From Marvinbryantia formatexigens (GTDB lineage Bacteria; Bacillota; Clostridia; Oscillospirales; Ruminococcaceae): DNA of 64,000 nucleotides. Of this stretch, positions 1 through 8,971 are shown in pieces (within the stretch, counting starts at the first letter, position 1; each line of letters begins with the position of its first letter). A program made the position numbers and the translations under genes. The stretch is from positions 26,800 to 90,799 of the forward strand of contig JAETPU010000011.1 in NCBI GenBank assembly GCA_021771035.1, written 5' to 3'. The notes beneath the pieces were generated by a model, which ran no database searches, was not told where the DNA came from, and worked only from the letters and a program-made list of their open reading frames with translations.

Positions 1-93
1 ATAAATGAGATCATTTTTACGGACGGTGTGGGTGCGGCCTTCAATTGTAACCTCTCCGGCGCCCTCGGTTATCAGTACCAGTTCATGGTTGCC
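1..93 (-). pseudogene. AraC-type regulator N-terminal fragment (cupin part), cut by window edge
   Basis: The minus strand reads an open stretch of 31 codons running off the left edge, with the pattern of an AraC-family sensor domain (HELVLITEGAGEVTIEG, then a K-N-D-L-I turn). Two stop codons (TGA, TAG) lie directly upstream in frame at 94-99 and no good start codon or ribosome site is visible. It is therefore either a decayed gene or one whose upstream part is out of frame. It lies divergent to the UroD-like gene at 698, the same arrangement as the intact AraC/UroD pair at 39979-42195. Confidence 0.4.
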
Positions 94-697
94 CTATCAA
101 AGCGGTTTGCGGTGTACGGGTACGGCAGAAGGCAGTGGGAACTAAGGACGTTGTCGCCTTCTGATAGGTTCCAAACAGCGGCAGACTAGCCGGGGATCTA
201 TAGCAGAGAAGTTGCGGAACCTGCAGCAGCGGCCACAATCCAAATGTTTCCCGGGCAGGCGGCGTGGTTTAATTTGGAGGGAATTGGCTGAATTCCCGGA
301 TTGGACGCCGGATACCTGAGCGCGTACCGCCTAACTGCTTGTGCAGTTCACTGGAAGAAGGACACGTTTGCCGCTGACCGGGTTTTCCGGCAACATTTCC
401 GGCGACTTAAACGAGTTTCGGAATATTATCCAGGTACAGAACCTTTCTGCATGGATATTTTTACGACATCATCTATACTAAAGCATAAAGAGAAAGCGGC
501 TTCGATGTTCTCACAGCCGTCCAAAGCTATGCTTTGGGATATGGCGTGAGGTCATTATAGCATAAAAAGAAAGCGGAAGCTTTCAAACAAAGCGGCTTCA
601 ATGTTCTCACAGCCGTCTGAAGCTTTGCTTCAGTACACGGCGTGAGGTCATTATAGCACAGGGGATTTCCCCACATCAAGAGAAAGGAAGAAGAGCG
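94..697. other. Gene-free stretch upstream of the UroD-like gene
   Basis: No convincing gene. An 82-codon open frame at 301-549 has no ribosome site and runs into the hairpin repeats. The only structured content is the pair of related hairpins at 493-661, described separately. Confidence 0.5.
493..661. repeat. Two tandem hairpin repeats with compensatory stem changes
   Basis: Two 73-base units (493-565 and 589-661, period 96) share the flanks AAAGCGGCTTC and GTCATTATAGCA. Each holds a 41-base hairpin (510-550 and 606-646) with outer stem CTCAC/GTGAG, then GCC/GGC, then an inner stem. The inner stem is CCAAAGC/GCTTTGG in unit 1 and CTGAAGC/GCTTCAG in unit 2, so the sequence differs but pairing is kept. 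They end about 35 bases before the start codon of the UroD-like gene. Confidence 0.8.
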
Positions 698-1813
698 ATG
701 ATTTGGAGCCGGGAGGAGTACCTAGCGCATATGACTTTCGAGGACACGGGAAGAGAGCTATTCTGTGAACTGTTTGGACTTTTGATTGGATTGGACGGGG
801 AATGGAAACAACAGGGGGCTGCGGCTGAGGAATTGGATCTATCTGCCTTTGGATGGGACGGCGTCAAAATGGCACCTGTTGGATGCAAGACTGGCGCTAT
901 CACCGGAATATCATCCAGAATATTGGAGGATACCCCGGAATATACACTCTCTGTAGACGCCATGGGAAGGACACAGAAGCTCTGCAAGCAAAGCGCCACC
1001 ATTCCTTTGCCGCAGGACTATCCGGTGAAGGATTTTGATGATTGGCTCAAGATAAAGCACTGGTATGAGTTTCGGGAGGACAGAGTGGATACGGAGCGGC
1101 TTAAACAGCTCAAGAAGCTCCAGGAGCAGGGAGTGCTGATAACCGCCAGTATCCCAGGCGGCTTTGACGAACCCCGTCAGCTGATGGGCGAGGAGGAGCT
1201 TTGCTGTGCTTACTATGAACAGCCGGAGCTGATTCACGATATTCTGGACACGATTTCCAATACTGCGTTAAAGGTGTTTGAGCGGGTTAGCGATATCCTG
1301 GTGATTGACAATTTGGGCGTGCACGAGGATATGGCGGGGAAATCGGGGCCCTTGGCAGGGCCCAGGCAGGTACGGGAATTTATCCGGCCCTATTACCGCA
1401 GGGTATGGGATGAACTATCCCGGCAGGGAACCAAGCTCTTTTCCCAGGACAGCGACGGGAACATGGAGGCGGTAATCGAGGAGTTTCTGGAAGCGGGAAT
1501 CAATGTAATGTACCCCTTTGAACCGGCGGCGGGGATGGACATGGTGAAGGCCCGGCAAACATATGGAAAGCGGCTGGCAATCAAGGGCGGTATTGATAAG
1601 CATAGTTTAAGGCAAAGCAAAGATGAAATAAAACGGGAGCTGGAGTACAAAATGGGGCCTGTTATGAGAGGCGGAGGAACTGTATTTGCCCTGGATCACC
1701 GGATTCCCAACGGTACTCCTCTGGAGCATTACCGGTTTTATGTGGAATATGGAAGGAAGCTGCTGGGGCTTGGGCCTGCAAGCCGGGAGGAGTTCATCCG
1801 GATGGCATTTTAA
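698..1813 (+). CDS. Uroporphyrinogen decarboxylase-like (corrinoid methyltransferase superfamily) protein, DSDG subtype
   Basis: A 371-residue protein of the UroD/MtaA TIM-barrel superfamily. The ATG follows an AAAGGAAG ribosome site by 8 bases. The C-terminal half carries the recognisable run FSQDSDGN (near residue 248), then YPFEPAAGMD and IKGGIDK (near 296). In methylcobamide:CoM methyltransferases the first motif would be a zinc-binding H-x-C; here it is Q-D-S-D-G, so that metal site is not evident. True heme-pathway UroD is unlikely because its N-terminal RNQAAGR-type motif is absent. The substrate is unknown; a methyl-transfer or decarboxylation role is inference. A paralogue with the H-x-C motif lies at 41131. 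A terminator follows. Confidence 0.8.
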   Translation: MIWSREEYLAHMTFEDTGRELFCELFGLLIGLDGEWKQQGAAAEELDLSAFGWDGVKMAPVGCKTGAITGISSRILEDTPEYTLSVDAMGRTQKLCKQSATIPLPQDYPVKDFDDWLKIKHWYEFREDRVDTERLKQLKKLQEQGVLITASIPGGFDEPRQLMGEEELCCAYYEQPELIHDILDTISNTALKVFERVSDILVIDNLGVHEDMAGKSGPLAGPRQVREFIRPYYRRVWDELSRQGTKLFSQDSDGNMEAVIEEFLEAGINVMYPFEPAAGMDMVKARQTYGKRLAIKGGIDKHSLRQSKDEIKRELEYKMGPVMRGGGTVFALDHRIPNGTPLEHYRFYVEYGRKLLGLGPASREEFIRMAF

Positions 1814-1906
1814 CAGCACCGAACCTGAAGGCGGTTGTTGCGCCAGAGTTACCCAGCCGTTTGAATACGGCTGGACTGGAAGGAAAACGGCTGTGTCACA
1901 GAAAAA

Positions 1907-1947
1907 GCGCCTGTCCTGCGTTGGATTACAGGACAGGCGCTTTTTTT
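1907..1947 (+). terminator. Rho-independent terminator after the UroD-like gene
   Basis: A perfect 12-bp stem (1907-1918 with 1929-1940), a 10-base loop and seven T residues. It closes the transcript of the UroD-like gene. The remaining sequence to 2195 shows no gene. Confidence 0.9.
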
Positions 1948-2195
1948 GTTTTTGTAAGCAGTGAGGACGGAATTCCCTGCCGGGACAGAAGAAAAAGAAT
2001 GATGTATGGTAGGTATCCTATCAGGGAAATCCTGTTTGAATCACATTTGGGAGAGCATGAGCGCGAAGGTTGCTGCGGAAACAACAGTGGGACGAATATG
2101 GTGAAAGGGCGGATTCTTCAACGGCTGGGGTGCGGTTATGGGCGGCGGAGAACCGCCGGGCCTGAACCCGCAGAGCTCGTTTTAAGGTTGGGGGG

Positions 2196-2993
2196 CTACG
2201 TCAGCCACACCGCCAGAAGAACCAGAACGACGATATGGGCCGGATAATACAGATAGAAAACGTATTTGGAGGATGTTCCCCGCGCGCCGTTATACTGGCT
2301 CAGGAAAACTAGGGAGAGCAGGGCATAGCCCAGGGTAATGGCGTAGGCGGGCAGCATTTCGGGGACAAAGCCGTACTCCAAGCTATCCTGAAGGGGATAG
2401 AGAAACCCGCGGGAGACGAGAATGATCCCGCCCAGGGCCAGCGGGCGGTGCCTTGGATTGGAAAAATAGTAACAGGCAAACACGCCCAGCACGCCAAAGA
2501 GGCTGTAATCGGTTTGCAGGACTGCCGCCGCCAGGCAGCACAGAACCACTGTGGCCCAGGCCAGGAACCGGCGCCCGGCAAGGCACAGGGTCCGCCAGCC
2601 CCAGCAGGCCAGGGCGCCCAGAGTGAGAGTGAAGAGCATATTGGTGCAGCCCAAATGCAGGGAAAGGGGCTCCCCGCGGATGAGGCACAGCATCAGCTGA
2701 AAGGGGAGTTCCGAGAGCACCGCAAAGAACAAAAGCCGCCCCACATAGCGGGGCATACTGCGGGTATAGCGGCAGCCCTCCCCCAAAAGCCACAAAAACA
2801 CATAGACCGTGGCGCTGCCGATTCCAAAGAGCGCAGTGGTCAGGGTATAGGCGGCCTGGCGGCTGATGGAAAGGGCTTCGGCGAGCATGGGGAGCAAAAG
2901 CCAGCCGAATAGTTTATAGGCGTGATCCACCGTCATGGTGATAAGGCCCAGCCGTTTCAGAGAGGACGCTGTCAGGCCATGGGATTGTGTCAA
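2196..2993 (-). CDS. TraX family membrane protein
   Basis: An integral membrane protein of about 265 residues resembling the TraX family. TraX of F plasmid N-acetylates pilin; chromosomal Firmicutes homologues have no settled role. The start is LKRLGLITMTVDHAYKLFG, the usual TraX opening with a helix ending in a D-H, followed by seven or eight hydrophobic segments with small polar loops, such as RLLFFAVLSELPFQLML. I place the start at a TTG (2993) because GAGGAGGAG lies just upstream; an in-frame ATG at 3026 is possible but would put that ribosome site inside the gene. It stands alone, convergent with nothing close. Confidence 0.8.
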   Translation of the reverse strand: MTQSHGLTASSLKRLGLITMTVDHAYKLFGWLLLPMLAEALSISRQAAYTLTTALFGIGSATVYVFLWLLGEGCRYTRSMPRYVGRLLFFAVLSELPFQLMLCLIRGEPLSLHLGCTNMLFTLTLGALACWGWRTLCLAGRRFLAWATVVLCCLAAAVLQTDYSLFGVLGVFACYYFSNPRHRPLALGGIILVSRGFLYPLQDSLEYGFVPEMLPAYAITLGYALLSLVFLSQYNGARGTSSKYVFYLYYPAHIVVLVLLAVWLT

Positions 2994-3445
2994 GGAACAC
3001 TCCTCCTCTGCAATCGGGATACCCATACGGGAGCTCAGGGGCTACGAGAGAATACGGGGGCGGCTGCAGGCTGTTTCCAGTTTACGGGATTGCAGCAGTG
3101 ATGTCAAACCAACCGGGGACGGCGGCTGCGGTCGGGGGAAAAAGGCCGGGAAAACGCATGGACAAAATTCGACAGCTGTGCTATTCTTTCTTAGGTATGT
3201 CCCGGACAGTACCAGAATTTAAGGTGGGGCAGCCGGATATTTGGGGCGGGCGTCCTGTGTCGGTCCCAAATGGACGGAGGAATCCCAGGGCTTGCCTGTG
3301 CGTGCGGGATGGCCTTAGCAAAAGGCGCTGAAGGACGGCAGAACCAAAGGACGGCAGAGAGCTTTCCTCCCGCCGGTGGTGGGTTGCAGGCCCCCAAGAA
3401 TCTGAAGTGTCTGGGAACAAAAATGATGGAAAGGAGCGTACCGCC
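2994..3445. other. Gene-free stretch between TraX and MATE genes
   Basis: A divergent intergenic region. No open frame with a ribosome site or recognisable protein was found and no tRNA-like fold was seen. It presumably holds the promoters of both flanking genes, but I could not pick a convincing hexamer pair. Confidence 0.5.
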
Positions 3446-4870
3446 ATGCCAAAATTCCTGCGCGAAACGATACCGGATGAAAATCAAATTACACAGGGCG
3501 TGATCTGGAAACAACTGCTGCTGTTTTTCTTTCCCATTTTACTGGGAACTTTTTTTCAGCAGCTGTATAATACAGTCGATGCGGTGATTGTGGGCAATTT
3601 TGTTGGCAAAGAGGCCCTGGCCGCTGTGGGAGGAGCCACGGGAACCCTGATTAATTTGATTGTGGGCTTTTTTGTGGGACTCTCCTCGGGCGCAACCGTG
3701 ATTATCTCCCAGTTTTTTGGCGCGCGGCGCGCCAAAGAAACCAGCCAGGCGGTGCACACAGCCATGGCGCTTGCCATTGCGGCCGGCGCTGTCTTTATGG
3801 TGGTGGGAATTGCGGCGGCTCCCTGGGCGCTGCGGGCCATGGGAACCCCCGCGGATATTATGGAGCACGCCGTCGTATATCTGAGAGTCTATTTTGCCGG
3901 CATGATATTTTCCTTAGTGTATAATATTGGTTCCGGTATCCTGAGAGCTATCGGAGATTCCAAGCGCCCGTTATATTTTTTGATTGTATGCAGCCTGCTC
4001 AACCTGGTATTGGATCTGCTCTTTGTGTTGGTGTTCCGCTGGGGTGTGCTGGGGGTAGCCCTTGCCACGACCATCTCCCAGGTGGTCAGCGGCATTCTGG
4101 TTGTACTCTCTTTGACCCGCTCCCAGGAAATCTACCAGCTCAGGCTCAGGGAGATCCGGTTTGAGCCGGCTATCCTGCGGGATATTGTACGCATCGGGCT
4201 GCCTGCGGGGCTGCAGTCGGTGATGTATTCCGCCTCGAATATTATCATCCAGGCCTCGGTGAATTCCTTTGGGACGGACACCATCGCCGCCTGGACTGCC
4301 TATGGCAAGATTGACGGGCTGTATTGGATGATGATGGGTGCCTTTGGCGTATCCATTACCACCTTTACCGGACAGAACTTCGGCGCGCAGCGGTATGACA
4401 GGGTGCGCAAGAGCACCCGGGTGTGCCTGGCGCTCTCCATGGGGGCGACTATTGTGATGAGCGGGATTCTGCTGGTGAGCGGGGAGATTATTTTCCGCCT
4501 GTTTACCCAGGACTCCGCCGTCATTACCCGGGGAATGGAGCTGCTCAAGCTGCTGGTGCCCTTCTATTTTACCTATGTATGCATCGAGATTCTCTCCGGG
4601 GCGGTGCGGGGAACCGGGGATTCGCTGATTCCCATGATAATCACCTGCGTGGGAGTATGCGTCCTGCGCGTGGTTTGGATATTCGTGGTGGTTCCCCTGC
4701 GCCATACGGTGGGAATGGTCGCCATGAGCTACCCGGTGACCTGGGTGATTACATCGGTTATTTTTATCATCTATTACTGCCAGGGAGGATGGCTGCGCCG
4801 GTGCATCAAAAAAGCCGGCTTCCCGCCTGAGGAGCGGCAAAGCCGCCGGCATTCGGGAAGCGCGGCATAA
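3446..4870 (+). CDS. MATE family efflux transporter
   Basis: A 474-residue polytopic protein with the MATE (multidrug and toxin extrusion) pattern. About 12 hydrophobic helices fall in two related halves, the first beginning LLFFFPILLGTFFQQLYNTVDAVIVGNFVG and the second opening around IVRIGLPAGLQSVMYSASN. It would export cationic drugs or metabolites using Na+ or H+. The ATG at 3446 is preferred over one 39 bases upstream because AAAGGAGCG precedes it and the first helix then follows a normal short cytoplasmic tail (FLRETIPDENQITQG). Length is typical for the NorM/DinF-like branch. No regulator is adjacent. Confidence 0.92.
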   Translation: MPKFLRETIPDENQITQGVIWKQLLLFFFPILLGTFFQQLYNTVDAVIVGNFVGKEALAAVGGATGTLINLIVGFFVGLSSGATVIISQFFGARRAKETSQAVHTAMALAIAAGAVFMVVGIAAAPWALRAMGTPADIMEHAVVYLRVYFAGMIFSLVYNIGSGILRAIGDSKRPLYFLIVCSLLNLVLDLLFVLVFRWGVLGVALATTISQVVSGILVVLSLTRSQEIYQLRLREIRFEPAILRDIVRIGLPAGLQSVMYSASNIIIQASVNSFGTDTIAAWTAYGKIDGLYWMMMGAFGVSITTFTGQNFGAQRYDRVRKSTRVCLALSMGATIVMSGILLVSGEIIFRLFTQDSAVITRGMELLKLLVPFYFTYVCIEILSGAVRGTGDSLIPMIITCVGVCVLRVVWIFVVVPLRHTVGMVAMSYPVTWVITSVIFIIYYCQGGWLRRCIKKAGFPPEERQSRRHSGSAA

Positions 4871-5013
4871 TTGGCGCCGGTTGGATACGGACATTTGGGG
4901 GTTCATTTTAGGATGAGGTCCCCTTTTTTATACCGAAGCCCTTCCGGCGGGAACAGAAATCCCCCGGAAGGGCGTTCTCCGGCGGCCTATGGCGAGCGGA
5001 CGGCACACGGCGG

Positions 5014-5295
5014 TTACACCTGGGCTGCCGCCGTTTCGCTGCAGGCCAGCTGAAAGACCCGCTGGACATCCTGGCGGGTGAGCTGTCCCTCGCAGATTTT
5101 TTCCCCGTCCACATAGTAGGTGGGGACATAATAATAGTCGTGGGCGTTGGCGAAGTCCTCCTCCCGGGTTTCATCCACAATCCGCAGTGGGATTTTTGCA
5201 TACTCCGGGTGTTCCCTTAAAAGTTCTTCCTGCCAGGCCAGGGCCTGTTTACAGTAGGGACAGGTGGGCATCATAAACATCAGAATGGGTTTCAT
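5014..5295 (-). CDS. Small thioredoxin/glutaredoxin-fold protein (CPYC)
   Basis: A 93-residue redox protein. The N-terminal strand MKPILMFMMPTCPYC ends in the C12-P-Y-C15 dithiol motif typical of glutaredoxins and glutaredoxin-like thioredoxins. A cis-proline motif VPTYY and the following strand DGEKICEGQ complete the fold. It would reduce protein disulfides in the cytoplasm; the electron donor is not evident. The start at 5295 follows AAAGGAGG by about 8 bases; the longer frame to 5364 lacks a ribosome site. A GC-rich inverted repeat at 4938-4973 lies beyond its stop without a U tract. Confidence 0.88.
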   Translation of the reverse strand: MKPILMFMMPTCPYCKQALAWQEELLREHPEYAKIPLRIVDETREEDFANAHDYYYVPTYYVDGEKICEGQLTRQDVQRVFQLACSETAAAQV

Positions 5296-6058
5296 GCTGC
5301 GGCCTCCTTTCAGGGCTTGGGGTTCCGGCTTATTCAAAAAGCCGGAGGGTTTATGGTGGTTCATTGGGCCGGGCGAATAGGCGGCTCAGGCAGGCCTTCT
5401 TCCGGGCTTGGGGCACCAGGGAATGAGCATCAGACGGTGCGGCGGCCTCAGTGCCGGGAAAAACTTGGATGAGCCTGTTTGGCACACCGGATGTCCGGGG
5501 ATTGGCGCCGGCCAATGGCAACCGGAACTTGATTGGCAGCAGAAGTTCAAGACAGCCGCGCCCTGCGCGACTATTGTAGCACGCCTTGTCCGCTTACACA
5601 AGCGCCGGCAGGGCGTTTTTTAGGGCCCTGGTTCTAGGATTCCCCACAGGGCCTGTTTTAAAAGGTGTGTTTGCAACATTTGAACACAGGACGCCTGCGG
5701 GCAGGGTGGCTGAGGGGAATGTCGGTGACGGCCTGCCGGACAGGTACGTCGGGGACTGTGTGTTTTTGGAGGGTAAGGTTCGCCTTTGGGATGCCGGGAG
5801 AATGGCGGATTGGTCCCAGGGGAGCGGGAATTGTCTTTGCGGCGCTGGGGGCAACTTGGCCGCCGAGGCCGCGCCGGAAGGGCAATGGGGGTGGATTTCC
5901 CGGATTTGGCGGAACTGCCCGGACACGTGGGCTGTCCCGGGAAGCAGCCCTTATTGGAACAGGGCCCGCAGAGCCATGCGGAATCGGGGCGCTATACAAA
6001 GAAAAGGAAAAATGTTACACTGAAAGGCAGGAACAGTTGAGATAAAGGAGAAGCTATC
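5296..6058. other. Gene-free stretch of about 760 bases
   Basis: Several overlapping open frames on both strands are present but none has a family signature, a plausible ribosome site or coding-like composition. I see no RNA gene. Only the last 20 bases (AAAGGAG before 6059) have a clear role, as the ribosome site of the glycosyltransferase. Confidence 0.5.
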
Positions 6059-7063
6059 ATGCGGGAAAATCGGCTTTATGTGGTGATTCCATGTTACAAT
6101 GAGGAGGAGGTGCTGCCCCAGACGGTAGAGCGCCTTCGGGAAAAGATGCAGGCGCTTATAAAGGAGGGGCTGATTGCCCCGGACAGCCGGGTGGTGTTTG
6201 TGGACGACGGCTCCAAGGACAGAACCTGGCAGATGATATGCGCCCTGCACCGGGAGGACCCGCTCTTTTCCGGGATTACCCTCTCCCTGAACCGGGGGCA
6301 TCAGAACGCGCTGCTGGCGGGGCTGATGACAGTACGAAACCGGTGCGACTGCACCATCTCCATGGACGCGGATCTGCAGGACGATCTGGACGCCATGGAC
6401 GAGATGCTCAGGCATTACCAGGAGGGCTGTGAGATCGTATACGGAGTACGGTCCAAGCGCCAGACGGATTCCTTTTTCAAGCGATTTACCGCCCAGTCCT
6501 TTTACAGGATGATGCGCATTTTAGGCGCCGGGACCATTTATAACCATGCAGATTACCGCCTGATGAGCCGCCGGGCCCTCGAGGCCCTCGCCCAGTACAG
6601 GGAGGTCAACCTGTTTTTACGGGGGATTGTGCCGATGATTGGCTATAAAACTGCCCAGGTGCTCTATGAGCGGCACGAGCGGGCTGCCGGAACCAGCAAA
6701 TATCCCCTGAAAAAGATGGTGGGACTGGCCTTTGAGGGGATTACTTCCCTGAGCACAAAGCCCATACGCATGATTACCTGGCTGGGTGTGCTGCTGTTTG
6801 CGGTGAGCATTTTGATGGGCGGCTATTCCCTGGTGCAGCACTGGCTGGGCAATACCATCCGGGGCTGGACCAGCACGGTGCTCTCCATCTGGGCGGTGGG
6901 CGGCCTGGTGCTGTTTTCATTGGGAATCGTGGGGGAATATATTGGGAAAATCTACCTGGAGACCAAGGCGCGTCCCCGGTACCTGGTGGCGGAATTTTTG
7001 GACGATGCGGGTCAGGACAAGGGGGAGCGGGATCCGGCGGGAACAGACGGGTTTCTTGGATAA
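6059..7063 (+). CDS. Family 2 glycosyltransferase, membrane-anchored, polyprenyl-phosphate sugar synthase type
   Basis: A 334-residue protein. The GT-A domain begins YVVIPCYNEEEVLPQTVERL, followed by VDDGSKD (near residue 48) and the metal-binding SMDADLQDD (near 101). The YNHADYRLMSRRALEAL segment matches the DPM1/GtrB/CsbB group, and two C-terminal transmembrane helices follow (about 235-260 and 275-300). Such enzymes load glucose or another sugar onto undecaprenyl phosphate for cell-surface glycosylation. AAAGGAG lies before the ATG. No GtrA flippase or GT-C enzyme is adjacent, so the acceptor cannot be told. A terminator follows at 7140. Confidence 0.92.
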   Translation: MRENRLYVVIPCYNEEEVLPQTVERLREKMQALIKEGLIAPDSRVVFVDDGSKDRTWQMICALHREDPLFSGITLSLNRGHQNALLAGLMTVRNRCDCTISMDADLQDDLDAMDEMLRHYQEGCEIVYGVRSKRQTDSFFKRFTAQSFYRMMRILGAGTIYNHADYRLMSRRALEALAQYREVNLFLRGIVPMIGYKTAQVLYERHERAAGTSKYPLKKMVGLAFEGITSLSTKPIRMITWLGVLLFAVSILMGGYSLVQHWLGNTIRGWTSTVLSIWAVGGLVLFSLGIVGEYIGKIYLETKARPRYLVAEFLDDAGQDKGERDPAGTDGFLG

Positions 7064-7139
7064 TACAAGTAGGATTCTTGACGCCATATATACAATTCCT
7101 GTACCGGCTGCGTGAAGGCCGGAAACGGAACACGGGGTG

Positions 7140-7169
7140 AACCGGGCTGGGGCTGCCAGCCCGGTTTTT
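7140..7169 (+). terminator. Rho-independent terminator after the glycosyltransferase
   Basis: An 11-bp stem AACCGGGCTGG with its complement (7140-7150/7156-7166), a five-base loop and a T run to 7169. Confidence 0.88.
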
Positions 7170-7321
7170 GACTGCCGTATCCGGTATGAGAGGCTTTGGG
7201 CTGAACCCGTGATTTTGATTTTGGACTGAGAGCTGGCGCAGGGAAAACGAGGAATGAAAGTCGGAATCGGCTTATAATCTCAGTATAAATGACAGAATTT
7301 TATTAAAATTGCTTAAAATTA

Positions 7322-7350
7322 TTGACAATAATATTATTATTTGTTAATCT
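7322..7350 (+). promoter_or_regulatory. Sigma-A type promoter for the lipoprotein gene
   Basis: TTGACA at 7322-7327 and TAATCT at 7345-7350 are separated by exactly 17 bases within a markedly AT-rich tract (about 7290-7365). It lies about 80 bases before the start at 7433. Confidence 0.75.
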
Positions 7351-7432
7351 ATAACTATAAAGCGGCAGTAAGAGTATTTGAATGACTGAGGATGGATGTG
7401 TTAAAACGGGTCTGCTGAGGGGAGAGATGAGA

Positions 7433-8032
7433 ATGAAACGGTTTGGAATGAAAATTTTTACTATGATGGCAGCGGCGGTGGTTCTGGCGGCGGGGATATT
7501 AACCGGCTGTCAAAAGAGCAATGAAATTTCCCTGAAGGATCTAAAAACCGGGGACGAGTACCAGTATGTCAAGGCGATGTGGAATACCTCCGTCCAGGAG
7601 GTGGAGAAGAGCCTGCCGTTTTCGATGGAGAAGCATCCGATAGTCCCCGAAGGGAACACCGGGAAATACTATGTGCCCTACCGTTCAGAAAATATAACTG
7701 TGGACGGACTCAAGGCGACGGCTAAATGGGAGTTTTACGAGGATCAGCTGAAAATGATCCAGTTCAATATCGAGACTACCAGGGACGAATACCGGGAACA
7801 GTTTGACAGGGAGGTGGAGCGCCTGACCCGGCAGTTTGGCCCGGAGAGTGAAAAGAGAGAAAATCCGGACACCGGATTTGAGGGCTACAGCTGGAAAACA
7901 GATAACACGCTTTTACAGCTTTCTTTGTCTACTGGAGAAGCCGAACTTCCCAGCAGATCCCCAATCATATCGATTTCCATCAGCCACCTGAGCCTATTGG
8001 AGGATAAGTACTACGATATGCCGAGTCAGTGA
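7433..8032 (+). CDS. Secreted lipoprotein of unknown function
   Basis: A 199-residue protein with a lipoprotein signal peptide: basic MKRFGMKIF, hydrophobic MMAAAVVLAAGI, then lipobox LTGC, giving a mature lipidated Cys followed by QKSNEIS. The mature part is a single soluble domain with alternating strands (YRSENITVDGLKATAKWEF, then DQLKMIQFNIETT) and a helix (YREQFDREVERLTRQFG). I do not recognise the family. The start at 7433 is chosen because GAGGGGAG sits 8 bases upstream; the ATG at 7427 is only 2 bases from it. It is a single-gene transcript with its own promoter and a terminator. Confidence 0.8.
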   Translation: MKRFGMKIFTMMAAAVVLAAGILTGCQKSNEISLKDLKTGDEYQYVKAMWNTSVQEVEKSLPFSMEKHPIVPEGNTGKYYVPYRSENITVDGLKATAKWEFYEDQLKMIQFNIETTRDEYREQFDREVERLTRQFGPESEKRENPDTGFEGYSWKTDNTLLQLSLSTGEAELPSRSPIISISISHLSLLEDKYYDMPSQ

Positions 8033-8170
8033 CGGCGGGTCAAGGCGGCTGGGGGGTTCTGTGAGTTTTGCTTGTGGAGCTGTTACCGTGCGTATATGGC
8101 GGCGTGGACTGAGAATTGCCAAAACATGGATTTTGCAGCAGGTTTGCGAGGGCCTGAAAGTTAATATTGA

Positions 8171-8213
8171 AAAAACGCCTCCCCGGAGAAAAGTTCTCCG
8201 GGGAGGCGTTTTT
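8171..8213. terminator. Bidirectional rho-independent terminator
   Basis: A 20-bp near-perfect stem (8171-8190 with 8194-8213), a three-base loop, A run on the left and T run on the right, so it can act on both strands. It ends the lipoprotein transcript. Confidence 0.88.
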
Positions 8214-8562
8214 CATGGCGCCGAAGATGGAAGAAAAAACTCTGGTTGTGAACGATTCCAAAGGAAAGTGATAAGGGAAAGGTCACCTGACGTAAGATAG
8301 CGAATACTTACACAAAGAGACGGCGTTTTTCGGGCGGTATCGGATGAGTCTTTGTTTGAATGTGTTGAAAGTTATAAAAATGGATGAATTCCTTATCGGG
8401 AAGGCGAACCCTTTCAGTTATTCCAGAGGTGGGCAAATGGCGCGTCAGAGAAAAAATTCGTAAGCTTGGTGAGCAAATTAGAAGCTTCGGCTTTCTTTTT
8501 ACGCGCAGGATCGGATTCACATTGACAAATTGATTTGCTTTTACAACCATGATCGTTTTTGC

Positions 8563-8786
8563 CTATAAAAGCACTGCCGTAACCCGGAGATTCATCGGAA
8601 GTGCGCCTAGTCCATTGAATGCTTAGTTGTTCAGCACCTCTGTGAAGTTTCGGGTAGACCCAAAACTTCCGTAGTCGGTTCAAGTTCCGTCTATGAAAGT
8701 TCTGCCGTAACTCGGGGGTTCATCGGAAGGGCACCGGAACGCGTTTCGTTTTATTCTTCACCTGGTTCCTCAGTGCCCCTTAGAAG
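8563..8786 (-). repeat. Modular hairpin repeat, copy A (partial)
   Basis: Partial copy of the dispersed family also at 36384, 50733 and 62590, in reverse orientation to 36384. Two sub-copies begin with CTGCCGTAAC followed by a variant of GGGGTTCATC (8563 and 8690, 127 apart). The hairpin at about 8650-8676 pairs GAAGTTTCGGG with CCCAAAACTTC. Long-range stem pairs are GAAGTGC (8598-8604) with GCACCTC (8634-8640). Confidence 0.75.
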
Positions 8787-8797
8787 GTCTAATTTTA

Positions 8798-8838
8798 CAT
8801 AAAAACAAAACTGACGCCGCTTCAAAAACGGCGTCAGC
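8798..8838 (-). terminator. Rho-independent terminator of the pheST operon
   Basis: Stem CTGACGCCG (8811-8819) with CGGCGTCAG (8829-8837), followed on the minus strand by TTTTGTTTTTATG. It lies about 135 bases past the pheT stop. Confidence 0.88.
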
Positions 8839-8971
8839 TTGCGTAATTACGTGTTTTTTACTCTTAGGGGCTTTATTTTTTGTCCGTTTCCTCTGGTGCA
8901 CTACACCTATCCATCTTTTCAGAGGAACTACAATTAGGACAAGAGGCTCAATCAAAGAAACGGTGAAGTAA

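Larger units (their letters stand above)
8214..8971. other. Gene-free stretch holding repeat copy A and the pheT terminator
   Basis: Open frames here (for example 8308-8550 and 8414-8683, minus) have no family signature or ribosome site and overlap repeat sequence. The meaningful content is repeat copy A (8563-8786) and the minus-strand terminator (8798-8838). Confidence 0.6.

Noticed and set aside
301..549. 82-codon open frame near the left edge
   Set aside because: No ribosome site, no family signature, and its end runs through the hairpin repeat.
4938..4973. GC-rich inverted repeat GCCCTTCCGG/CCGGAAGGGC
   Set aside because: No U tract on either strand, so not called a terminator.
5408..6045. 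Overlapping open frames in the 5.3-6.05 kb gap
   Set aside because: None has a ribosome site or recognisable sequence; several compete on both strands.
8660..8700. GGTTCAAGTTCC resembling a tRNA T-loop
   Set aside because: It belongs to repeat copy A; no acceptor stem or anticodon arm can be folded around it.
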